Assembly (NCBI RefSeq): GCF_003480915.1
Contig: NZ_QUKD01000015.1
Coordinates: forward strand, 77,431 to 141,430
Reading direction: 5' to 3'
From: Parabacteroides sp. TM07-1AC
GTDB lineage: Bacteria; Bacteroidota; Bacteroidia; Bacteroidales; Tannerellaceae
DNA length: 64,000 nt
Within the stretch, counting starts at the first letter, position 1. Every line of letters begins with the position of its first letter. The notes beneath the pieces were generated by a model. That model did no database searches. It was not told the origin of the DNA and saw only the letters and a list, made by a program, of their open reading frames with translations. The translations under genes and the position numbers were made by a program. Positions 1 through 7,502 of this stretch are shown piece after piece.

Positions 1-1899
1 TGAGCCGGGATACCATGCTTCGAGTATGGAAGGAATGAACTTGTCCGCCCAGTTGATTGAAAGCGGACGACCGTTGACCAGTACCAGGATAACCGGTTTT
101 CCGGTGGCTGCTACTGCTTCCAGTAATTCCTGTTGCCGTCCCGGCAGTTCCAGGCTGGAACGTGATTTGTTTTCTCCGCAGGTCCGGGTGCCTCCACCCA
201 GAACTATGACAACGGCATCACTTTTTCGGGCGTTTTCTACGGCGAGGTCGATCTCTTTCTTTTCCTCATCACTGAGCGGGAAACGCATCAGTTCAGACTC
301 CGGCCAGTTTGGGTCTACCAGGTCGCATCCTTTTGTGTATAGAACTTCCGTGCCGGGTTTGACCTTGTTGCGGATGCCATCCAGGACAGTTGTGACTTCT
401 ACGGCTAACGGGCCATAATGGGTCAGGGCAAAAGACTTTTCATCGGCATTGGGACCGCAAACGGCTATTTTGCTGATTTTATTCGCATCCAGAGGTAGCA
501 GATTGTCTTTATTCTTCAGTAAGACCAGGGATTCTTTTGAAGCCTGTAAAGCTATTTGTTGATTTTCCGGGCTGTTCACTTCTTTGTCGGCTTGTTTCAG
601 GTCGGTCTGGTACGGATTGTCGAATAGTCCGACAAGGAACTTAACCCGCAGGATATCACGGACACGGCTGTCGATCGTTTCCATGCTGATAGCTCCCTCT
701 TTGATCAGCTTGCGCAACGGCAGGACATAAGAATCGGGCGAACGGAAGGTACAACGTATGTTCAAACCGGCTTCAACACTTTGAAGAACGGCTTCTTCCA
801 TATCTTCTGCCGTATTATGTTTGGAATACAGGTATTCTACGGCATCGCTGTCTGATACCACATAGCCGCGAAATCCCATTTCACCCCGCAGACGGGTTGT
901 CAGCCAGTAATAGCTGCTTTGAACGGGAAAGCCGTCGTAGTCATTGTAAGAACTCATGACTCCTAAGATTCCGGCTTCGCGAATTACCCGTTTGAATGGA
1001 TAGACATGGATATTTTCGACCTCGCGCGGTGACATCTGCGGATCGACGCGCGACATCCCTTCACGTCCTCCTTTGTTGTTGCTGTAAGCTATATAGTGTT
1101 TTGACGTGGCTGCCACCTGATGGTCCTGTTGCATTCCTTTAGCCATTTGGATACCCAGTTCGGCTACCAGATAGGGGCTTTCTCCGTATACTTCTTCATA
1201 GCGGCCCCAGCGTTGGTCGCGTCCCACATCCAGGATGGGGGCATAAATATTGGTGTAACCCAGCAGGCGGCCTTCACGTCCGGTGATATAACCGATCTGG
1301 CGGATCAGGCTGCGGTTCCAGGTGTGACCCAATCCCAGCTGAGTCGGGAAATTGGTCGCTTTGAAACTTTCAACTCCTCTGATCCCTTCGTTCGTAAAGT
1401 CGGTAGGGATACCGAGGCGTGTTTCTTCGATAAAGAAACGCTGTACTTCATTCAAAGCCCATGCGTGGCGTGAAGCCGGCCATACATATGGATTGTCGGA
1501 TGGCGGCAATCCCCATTGCTGGAAACCGTTCAGATGTTCATCGATGGCACCCATGCCGTCTTTCCACAACTGATTTTTCCATTCAGGGGTGGGCAGGTCG
1601 TCTTTCAGTACCCGTTTATAGCCGTATAAGGTTACCATTTGGCAGGTTTTCTCTTCGACCGTCATCTGTGACAATAGATCTTCGATACGGTTGTCGAGTG
1701 GAGCTGACGGGTCTTCGTAAATGTCTTTCTTGCCATTTTTGTTGAAGTCGATCCAACCTTTATGGTAAATAGCCTTGTTTGTTACTTTGTAAGTGTCCGG
1801 GATGCGGATATCTTGTAATGCTTTCTGCTGGGCCTGCAGGCAGGGAACAGCAGAAATCGTGAGACATAACAGCCAGGAAACAGTCGGTTTGTGTATCAT
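1..1899 (-). CDS. GH3 beta-glucosidase-like enzyme, C-terminus beyond window
   Basis: Exported glycoside hydrolase family 3 enzyme, cleaving terminal beta-linked sugars in the periplasm or at the cell surface. The minus strand is open for 633 codons from ATG at 1899 to the window edge, so the C-terminus is missing. A signal-peptide-like N-terminus (MIHKPTVSWLLCLTISAVP) is followed by the GH3 TIM barrel (RWGRYEEVYGESPYLV, ATSKHYIAYS, GYVVSDSDAVEYL with the SD nucleophile motif near residue 340) and then the second alpha/beta domain (ESLVLLKNKDNLLPL, IAVCGPNAD). It starts 3 nt after the stop of the upstream sulfatase gene, so the two are co-transcribed. Family is certain; substrate is not. Confidence 0.93.
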   Translation of the reverse strand, partial: MIHKPTVSWLLCLTISAVPCLQAQQKALQDIRIPDTYKVTNKAIYHKGWIDFNKNGKKDIYEDPSAPLDNRIEDLLSQMTVEEKTCQMVTLYGYKRVLKDDLPTPEWKNQLWKDGMGAIDEHLNGFQQWGLPPSDNPYVWPASRHAWALNEVQRFFIEETRLGIPTDFTNEGIRGVESFKATNFPTQLGLGHTWNRSLIRQIGYITGREGRLLGYTNIYAPILDVGRDQRWGRYEEVYGESPYLVAELGIQMAKGMQQDHQVAATSKHYIAYSNNKGGREGMSRVDPQMSPREVENIHVYPFKRVIREAGILGVMSSYNDYDGFPVQSSYYWLTTRLRGEMGFRGYVVSDSDAVEYLYSKHNTAEDMEEAVLQSVEAGLNIRCTFRSPDSYVLPLRKLIKEGAISMETIDSRVRDILRVKFLVGLFDNPYQTDLKQADKEVNSPENQQIALQASKESLVLLKNKDNLLPLDANKISKIAVCGPNADEKSFALTHYGPLAVEVTTVLDGIRNKVKPGTEVLYTKGCDLVDPNWPESELMRFPLSDEEKKEIDLAVENARKSDAVVIVLGGGTRTCGENKSRSSLELPGRQQELLEAVAATGKPVILVLVNGRPLSINWADKFIPSILEAWYPGS

Positions 1900-1902
1900 G
1901 TT

Positions 1903-3318
1903 CTAATCTTTTAATATGCGTGTTCTGAATTGGTGGATTGCTTTCCGGAAACGGTCTGTCTGTTTCCGGTATCTGGTCTGGGAGGCGACATTTGTATTCT
2001 CTTCCGGATCGACGGAATGATCAAACAACATTTCTCCGGCGGACCGGCGTTCTTTGTCGGTCCATTCGGCATAGCTGTAATTACCGTCGACTACATTCGT
2101 CCCTTTTCCCCATTGGATAAAGGCAAATGCTTTTCCTTTACTTTCCGGATCTTTCAGAAGCGGGAGAAAGCTTTTACCCTGTACCGACTTCGGACAACTT
2201 ATTTTACATGCCTGGCAGAGGGTAGGATAGATGTCGACAAATTCAACTATGCCGCGGGAAACTCCGTCGGATGTTCCGGGCATACGGACGATCAGGGGAG
2301 CCCGTGTGGCATGGTTCATCAGATTGTGCTTTCCCCAGAAAGTATGTTCACCCAAATGCCATCCGTGATCACCCACGAGGACGACGATGGTATTATCGGC
2401 CAGTCCCAAATTATCCAGCTCATCCAGAACCAACCCGATCTGTGCGTCGACGAAGCTGACACAGGCATAATAGGCATGCCGCGCTTCACGGTGAAAGTCG
2501 TCACTGTCAACATTCCCGGTCTGTGTGTACTGGAAAATCTCACGTGAACCGTACACCTGCTTAGGCAGGTCTTCCGGCAGATAACGGTTGTCGGCTGTAA
2601 CGATCTCCTCTCGTTTGTATAGATCCCAATATTTCTTAGGTGCGTTAAAAGGGAGATGGGGGCGCCGGAAGCCTACTGCCATGAAAAAAGGTTTGTCACT
2701 ATTTTGCAGGCGTTGTAAGTCGCTGATAACTTTGCGGGCGATTTTGTTGTCTTCATACAGACTGTCGGGTACATCAGCCGATTCGCAATACGGTCCCCGG
2801 TTGTTTTTGGGGTTCAGGTGCTTGCCTGATTCATCGTTCAGCCATAATTCCCATTTGTTATATTCCGCCCAGTCTTTGCTGTTTGGACTGATAGCCCAGG
2901 GTGCCTCGCTCCACGTACCTTCATGATCGTCGGTATTATGGAATACCTTACCGGTGGAGGTGGCGTAATACCCCTGATCCCTGAACGTTTGTGAGATGGG
3001 GATAGCCCAGGGAGCGTCTGTCTGTGCGTAGGTGTCGGCATCGATGAAGCGTTCCGGGAATTTGGGATATACACCTGTCAGAAAGCTGGCGCGGGAGGCT
3101 CCGCTGACGGGTACATTGCAGTAGGCGTTTGCAAAGACTGTGCTGTTTCGCGCTAACCGGTCGATATTCGGCGTTTTCACTTGTGGAGCTCCGTAGCATC
3201 CCAGTTCCGTCCGCAGGTCGTCTACGATCAGGAAAAGCACATTCGGCTTTTTTGCCTGAGCCTGTGCTGCCGCGAGGGCTGCACAGGAGGCGAGTACTAT
3301 TAATCTGTCTGTCTTCAT
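1903..3318 (-). CDS. Sulfatase (iduronate-2-sulfatase-like), serine-type
   Basis: Exported type I sulfatase removing sulfate esters from glycans. Residues 1-22 form a signal peptide. Asp33-Asp34 (FLIVDDLR) are metal ligands, and the active-site motif is Ser72-Gly-Ala-Ser-Arg76 followed by ASFLTG. The site therefore has Ser where Cys is commoner, and Ala replaces the usual Pro. Known sulfatases of this kind need a radical SAM maturase (anSME) to make formylglycine from Ser; no such gene is in this window. A C-terminal GDHGWHLGEH...KHNL stretch supplies further Asp/His/Lys ligands. The 471-residue length is normal. It lies just downstream of a susD remnant and upstream of GH3, which suggests a sulfated-glycan locus. 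The overall pattern resembles the iduronate-2-sulfatase subgroup; the substrate is a guess. Confidence 0.92.
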   Translation of the reverse strand: MKTDRLIVLASCAALAAAQAQAKKPNVLFLIVDDLRTELGCYGAPQVKTPNIDRLARNSTVFANAYCNVPVSGASRASFLTGVYPKFPERFIDADTYAQTDAPWAIPISQTFRDQGYYATSTGKVFHNTDDHEGTWSEAPWAISPNSKDWAEYNKWELWLNDESGKHLNPKNNRGPYCESADVPDSLYEDNKIARKVISDLQRLQNSDKPFFMAVGFRRPHLPFNAPKKYWDLYKREEIVTADNRYLPEDLPKQVYGSREIFQYTQTGNVDSDDFHREARHAYYACVSFVDAQIGLVLDELDNLGLADNTIVVLVGDHGWHLGEHTFWGKHNLMNHATRAPLIVRMPGTSDGVSRGIVEFVDIYPTLCQACKISCPKSVQGKSFLPLLKDPESKGKAFAFIQWGKGTNVVDGNYSYAEWTDKERRSAGEMLFDHSVDPEENTNVASQTRYRKQTDRFRKAIHQFRTRILKD

Positions 3319-3330
3319 GGTATTTTATTT

Positions 3331-3522
3331 TTACCAGCCCGGGTTATTAGGCGCCAGGGCCGGATTCCGTTCGATTTCGAGGCCGGGGATAGGCCATAGA
3401 TAATCTCTGTCTGCAAATATACGTTTATATCTTTCAGCTCCGGTCAGATCACAGTAAGTAAAGTTAAGTTTTTCTTTGGCTATACCCCATTTAAGGTGGT
3501 TCTGTTTTATCTGTTTATATCT
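3331..3522 (-). pseudogene. C-terminal remnant of a SusD/RagB-family lipoprotein
   Basis: On the minus strand a frame open for about 64 codons reads NHLKWGIAKEKLNFTYC and later YLWPIPGLEIERNPAL, then APNNPGW and a stop at 3331-3333. The YLWPIP...NP.L..NPGW ending is the signature tail of SusD-family glycan-binding lipoproteins. No start, signal peptide or TPR body is present: an in-frame stop at 3523-3525 and the end of the LuxR gene at 3507 (different frame) bound it upstream. The stump sits where a full susD would be expected, 12 bp before the sulfatase gene. The rest of susD and susC appear to have been deleted or displaced when the upstream operon came to lie here. Confidence 0.8.
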
Positions 3523-4109
3523 TTAAGCTCTACCAGCTTGTTCACAATGGCATAAACCGTTAAGGCGCTGGCACTATGTACCTGTAGTTTACGGGCGATA
3601 TTTCTCCTGTGCGTAATAACGGTGTGGGTAGAGAGGAAAAGACGGTCGGCAATTTCACGGTTGGTCATGCCTTTGACCACACAGACGACAATCTCTTTTT
3701 CGCGGGTACTCAATGTTTGTTGTTCATCCGATTCATCACCCTCTTCTTTTTTTGTGTGCAGGCGTTCCAGTTTATGCTTCAGTTCGTCGGCACTGTCGAA
3801 GATGCTGATCTGATCGTCATAATAACGGGTAAGGGAATGATCCGTGAGTGTATAAAGCAGCGCGAAGCACTTCATATCCGGGCATCCGGTCATCTCCTTT
3901 AAATGAGGGATCGTGAAATAACCCGGAATAGAAGGATTGATGATAAGAATATCCGGTTGGTGTGTCCGGAGATCCTCGGTAAGCGATTCGATGGTAGTTA
4001 TTTCCGATACCTGGATGCGGAGACCTGGCAGGTGTTTCAGTATTGTCTCCAGGCCGCTACGGACAATAGCGGAAGGTTCAGCAATAACGATCTTCAAATA
4101 GGCGCTCAT
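3507..4109 (-). CDS. LuxR/NarL-family regulator with degenerate receiver (copy 1)
   Basis: DNA-binding transcription regulator of 200 residues. Residues 1-115 look like a response-regulator receiver, but the acidic pocket is Glu11-Pro12 and the phospho-acceptor position at the end of the third strand is Asn58 (ILIINPS) instead of Asp. Phosphorylation is therefore unlikely. Residues ~130-195 are a LuxR-type helix-turn-helix (STREKEIVVCVVKGMTNREI, LSTHTVITHRRNIARKL). It lies 6 nt after the hemerythrin-domain gene and is the last gene of the array. The paralogue at 6160-6774 has an almost identical DNA-binding half but a much more diverged receiver half, implying shared operators and different inputs. 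Targets are unknown; NarL-like heptamers near 14.8-16.0 kb are candidates. Confidence 0.88.
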   Translation of the reverse strand: MSAYLKIVIAEPSAIVRSGLETILKHLPGLRIQVSEITTIESLTEDLRTHQPDILIINPSIPGYFTIPHLKEMTGCPDMKCFALLYTLTDHSLTRYYDDQISIFDSADELKHKLERLHTKKEEGDESDEQQTLSTREKEIVVCVVKGMTNREIADRLFLSTHTVITHRRNIARKLQVHSASALTVYAIVNKLVELKDINR

Positions 4110-4115
4110 AGGTTG

Positions 4116-4808
4116 TTATTTAATTGTTTTTTCTAATGCAAGTATGGCAGGCATGAAAAGATAGTCTTCCACATGATTGTGGGAAGTCAGGTCCTGTTCC
4201 GTAGCAAAGATGTCGAACAAGACGCTGTTCAGTAAATTACTTCCGGGTCCCGGGTAATATTTGATCAGGATATTCTTCAGTTCGACAATTTTCATTTCTA
4301 TCTGGTCATGCCGTTTCCGGAAGATAGAGATGTTATATTTCGGATCCTTTATCCCTTTCAGCAGGTCACGGACATACGGGAAAACAACTTTTTCTTCATA
4401 TGACATATGTTTGTTTACCTCTTCGGCATATTCATCGAAGAAACGTTGGATAACGAAAGCAACGTCCTGCGGACATTCGCCGATCGATTCCAGAAGTTTT
4501 CTGCGCAGATGCGGAAGACGGAAGTTCAGGAAGTAATCGTGTGCATTATGGAGATAGGTGATCAGTGCCTCGATAGACAGACATTTGTCTACATTCATGA
4601 CCGGGGCGGATACATCTTGTGTCAGGAAGTTGACGACTGTGAGAAAGGTACAGGCGTCGACACCATTTTGACGGCATACTTCTCCGATATTCTTTTCGCC
4701 GAAGCCCAGGGCAATGCCAAAACGGCTCATAACAAGAACCATCGGATAGTTCTCGCATATAAGATCACTCATTTTGTCGGTTTCCCTGTATTTTCCATTT
4801 TTATACAT
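4116..4808 (-). CDS. Hemerythrin-domain protein of the RIC (YtfE/ScdA) type (copy 1)
   Basis: Probable cytoplasmic di-iron protein of 230 residues. An N-terminal ~60-residue segment (MSDLICENYPMVLVMSRFGI, then a Cys pair region VCRQNGVDACTF) resembles the ScdA_N domain. A four-helix hemerythrin region follows, with candidate ligands His87/His90, His134 with Glu138, His167, and His210/His212 with Glu214. RIC proteins such as YtfE and ScdA repair iron-sulfur clusters damaged by NO or oxidants. There is no signal peptide. It is followed by a LuxR regulator 6 nt downstream, and the preceding Rid-like gene is 109 nt upstream. A near-identical paralogue lies at 6785-7477. Family assignment is firm; a sensor role for the adjacent regulator instead of repair is equally possible. 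Confidence 0.87.
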   Translation of the reverse strand: MYKNGKYRETDKMSDLICENYPMVLVMSRFGIALGFGEKNIGEVCRQNGVDACTFLTVVNFLTQDVSAPVMNVDKCLSIEALITYLHNAHDYFLNFRLPHLRRKLLESIGECPQDVAFVIQRFFDEYAEEVNKHMSYEEKVVFPYVRDLLKGIKDPKYNISIFRKRHDQIEMKIVELKNILIKYYPGPGSNLLNSVLFDIFATEQDLTSHNHVEDYLFMPAILALEKTIK

Positions 4809-4917
4809 AAGCTATAATCGTCCTTTTTTGTTTTGGTGTTTGACTGTTCAAAGATACTTCTTTTTTGTCAGCCAATAGATACGTTATTATTATTCTATAT
4901 TTGTTAGTGCTTTTTGG

Positions 4918-6063
4918 TTAGAATGCCGGATACTCCGGTTCATCGACGGCAACGACTGCCAGGCATTCTATTTCAACCAACCATCCGGATCGGCATACCG
5001 GGGCACGGACGATCAGGTGAGGCATGTTCCGATGATGGGTTTCCATATACTGTTTAACGCGGGCGAAATCGCCGGTATCCCGTATATAGACGATGGCCTG
5101 CATGATATCGTTTTGGTCGGCACCTGCTTCGTTGAGCAGGGCGGTGATATTTTCGATCATGCGTTCGGATTGTTTGATCACATCCCCCGGATGGACGATT
5201 TCGCCATACCGGTCGATGCTAGCCGTACCGGATACGAAGACATGGCGGCGGTCGCCATAGGTGATGGCAACGCCTCTTTCAAAAGTCACTCCGTATTCAT
5301 AAGTCCGGCTCAGATGGTCGGGGGCATATAAGTATTGGATTTGTTCCCGCCCGATACCCGATACGGCATACGTATCCATGGTAACGAACACATTCGTGTC
5401 CTGATAACGGCCTTCAATGCCGGTACTGGCTATAAAATGAGTATTTTCCGTCAAGTTCTGTGTCGCGAATACCTCCTTGCGGGCTTTGACTACGCCTGGA
5501 TAATTCACGTCGACGTTCTGTACGAATATCCAGGTCCGTATGCAGTTATTGGCCAGCGTGCAGTTGGCTGCTGTCAGTTGCATGATATAATCGCGGAAAA
5601 TAAGGCGTGTCTGATATTCCGAATTGGCAGCCCGGTTGCATAGGTTGGCACCGAACAATTGGCGGTAACTGCCGTGACGTGCTTCAAACAGATTACTGGG
5701 AAGAACCTGTGTCTGTACGCCTGTCTGGAGCCATGCCCAAAGAGCTATTTTGGTCCCGTTCACGGGAGCCTGCTGTACGATGGATAAAGCACAATACGGA
5801 TTGGAGCGTTCCTGTTCCATTAACAAGGCGGTTTGATTGGTAACGTCACTCATAAAGTAACGGCGGAATACCGCTGTCGGGTTACCCGGAAGTTCTTCGA
5901 CACATTGGGTGTATGCCTGTAACAGATTATTTAATTGGGTAGGATAATCTTCCATATAATCTGTCTGCTGGAAGATGACATGATATTCCGTGATTCCCTT
6001 TTTAGTTTCGAATGAGGTGATCTGTACTTCTGTTTTGTTGTATTGTTTTATTGTTAACTCCAT
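4918..6063 (-). CDS. RidA/chorismatase-like protein (copy 1)
   Basis: A 381-residue soluble protein. The last ~130 residues are a YjgF/YER057c/UK114 (RidA) fold: FVSGTASIDRYGEIVHPGD, then NITALLNEAG, QAIVYIRD and a C-terminal VRAPVCRSGWLVEIE with Cys357, Arg358 and Glu364/Glu366. The N-terminal ~240 residues are not classic RidA. The total length, the SGTAS motif and the CR..WLVEIE ending resemble chorismatases of the FkbO/Hyg5 type, which hydrolyse or rearrange chorismate in a RidA-like fold. A chorismate-derived product is therefore a reasonable guess; a plain Rid deaminase role is the alternative. It heads the first module (Rid, hemerythrin, LuxR). The paralogue at 7503-8654 conserves the same motifs. 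Confidence 0.75.
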   Translation of the reverse strand: MELTIKQYNKTEVQITSFETKKGITEYHVIFQQTDYMEDYPTQLNNLLQAYTQCVEELPGNPTAVFRRYFMSDVTNQTALLMEQERSNPYCALSIVQQAPVNGTKIALWAWLQTGVQTQVLPSNLFEARHGSYRQLFGANLCNRAANSEYQTRLIFRDYIMQLTAANCTLANNCIRTWIFVQNVDVNYPGVVKARKEVFATQNLTENTHFIASTGIEGRYQDTNVFVTMDTYAVSGIGREQIQYLYAPDHLSRTYEYGVTFERGVAITYGDRRHVFVSGTASIDRYGEIVHPGDVIKQSERMIENITALLNEAGADQNDIMQAIVYIRDTGDFARVKQYMETHHRNMPHLIVRAPVCRSGWLVEIECLAVVAVDEPEYPAF

Positions 6064-6159
6064 GGTATCTGATATCTATTATTGTTTCTTTTTCCAAAGA
6101 TACAGTATATCAGTCTGAAGCCAAATTTTGGAGTGTGAAAAGAAAATAAAACTGATTTG

Positions 6160-6774
6160 TCATGCTTTTTTTATTTCATTCAGTTCGACCAGTTTGTTCA
6201 CAATGGCATATACAGTCAGACCGCTGGCACTGTGGACCTGCAGTTTCCGGGCGATATTCCGCCGGTGCGTGATCACGGTGTGGGTGGATAGATATAAACG
6301 GTCGGCGATTTCCCGGTTCGTCATACCTTTGACAACACAGACAACGATCTCTTTTTCCCTCGAACTGAGTGTCTGCTGTTCTTCCTCCTCTTCTTGCGGC
6401 TCAGTAGATGCTTCTTCCGCATTCAGCCGCTCCAGCTTATGTTTCAGTTCGTCGGGACTGTCATAAATATTGATCAGGTCGTCATACGGGCGGAGCATGG
6501 CTTGATCGGTCGCCATGCAGGCGATAGCCAGGCATTTCATTTCGGAGCAGCCGCACTCTTCTTTCAGATGCTGTATCCCGAAATAGCCGGGAAGTGAAGG
6601 GTTGATGATCAGTACTTCCGGCCGGTGCATGCGGAGGCTTTCCACCAGGCATTCAGCCGTAGCTATTTCCGTCAGCTGGATATGCAACCCGGGCAACCGT
6701 TTTAGGATGGTAATCAATCCGCAACGGATAATGGAGGAAGGTTCTGCAACAGCTATTTTAAAGTTAGTGCTCAT
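6160..6774 (-). CDS. LuxR/NarL-family regulator with degenerate receiver (copy 2)
   Basis: Paralogue of the regulator at 3507-4109. The start chosen is ATG at 6774 (MSTNFK), which aligns with MSAYLK of copy 1; a longer frame exists but begins with a TTG codon inside the upstream gene. The receiver-like half again has Glu11-Pro12 and Asn58 in place of the phospho-acceptor Asp. A Glu-rich linker precedes the HTH (SSREKEIVVCVVKGMTNREI, LSTHTVITHRRNIARKL). Only about three residues differ from copy 1 in the core DNA-binding domain, whereas the receiver halves differ widely. It lies 10 nt downstream of hemerythrin copy 2. It probably binds the same sites as copy 1, possibly as a heterodimer. Confidence 0.87.
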   Translation of the reverse strand: MSTNFKIAVAEPSSIIRCGLITILKRLPGLHIQLTEIATAECLVESLRMHRPEVLIINPSLPGYFGIQHLKEECGCSEMKCLAIACMATDQAMLRPYDDLINIYDSPDELKHKLERLNAEEASTEPQEEEEEQQTLSSREKEIVVCVVKGMTNREIADRLYLSTHTVITHRRNIARKLQVHSASGLTVYAIVNKLVELNEIKKA

Positions 6775-6784
6775 AAAGCAACGG

Positions 6785-7477
6785 TCATTTGATTGTTTTT
6801 TCAATGGCTAGTACAGCGGGAACGAAGAGGTAATCTTCTACCCGGTTATGAGAGGCCAGATCTTGTTCGGTGGCAAAGATGTCGAACAGGACACTGTTCA
6901 GCAGGTAATTGTCGGGTCCGGGATAGTATTTGAGCAGGATATTTTTGAGCTCCACGATCTTCATCTCTATCTGGTCGTGCCGTTTGCGAAAGATACTGAT
7001 ATTGTATTTGGTATCTTTCATCCCTTCCAACAGGTTGCGGACGTAAGGGAAGACGATCTTTTCTTCGTACGACATGTGTTTATGGACCTCGTAAACATAA
7101 TCGTCGAAGAATTTGGTGATAGCGAAAGCGATGTCACCCGGGCAGCCGGTAATTGCTTCCGTCAGTTTGCGGCGGATATGAGGCAGCCGGAAGTTCAGGA
7201 AATAATCGTGCGCATTATGCAGATAGGTGATCAGCGACCCGAGAGAAAGGCAGTTGTTGATCTCGTTGATCGTGCCTGAAATCTCTTCCGAGAGAAAATT
7301 GACAACGGTAAGGAACGTGCAGCAATCCACCTCGTTCTGCCGGCATACATCCTTGATGTTTTTCTCCCCGAATCCCAGGTCGATACCGAAGCGGCTCATT
7401 ACGAGAACCATGGGATAGTTCTCGCAAATCAAGTCGCTCATCTTGTCTGTCTCTTTGTATTTTCCTTGTTTATACAT
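6785..7477 (-). CDS. Hemerythrin-domain protein of the RIC (YtfE/ScdA) type (copy 2)
   Basis: A 230-residue paralogue of the protein at 4116-4808, of identical length and highly similar throughout, including the N-terminal ScdA_N-like stretch (MSDLICENYPMVLVMSRFGI) and all candidate iron ligands (HNAHDYF, KHMSYEEK, KRHDQIE, SHNRVEDYLF). One difference is SHNH in copy 1 against SHNR here, so His212 is not conserved and His210 is the likely ligand. It follows Rid copy 2 by 25 nt and precedes LuxR copy 2 by 10 nt. Expected to be a cytoplasmic di-iron protein in NO or oxidative iron-sulfur damage repair, or a redox sensor. Confidence 0.87.
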   Translation of the reverse strand: MYKQGKYKETDKMSDLICENYPMVLVMSRFGIDLGFGEKNIKDVCRQNEVDCCTFLTVVNFLSEEISGTINEINNCLSLGSLITYLHNAHDYFLNFRLPHIRRKLTEAITGCPGDIAFAITKFFDDYVYEVHKHMSYEEKIVFPYVRNLLEGMKDTKYNISIFRKRHDQIEMKIVELKNILLKYYPGPDNYLLNSVLFDIFATEQDLASHNRVEDYLFVPAVLAIEKTIK

Positions 7478-7502
7478 AGTTGTTGTATTTATGGTGTTTC
7501 AT

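Noticed and set aside
1..1745. Plus-strand open frames across the first 1.7 kb
   Set aside because: They are shadows of the GH3 gene, which reads continuously on the minus strand with recognisable GH3 motifs.
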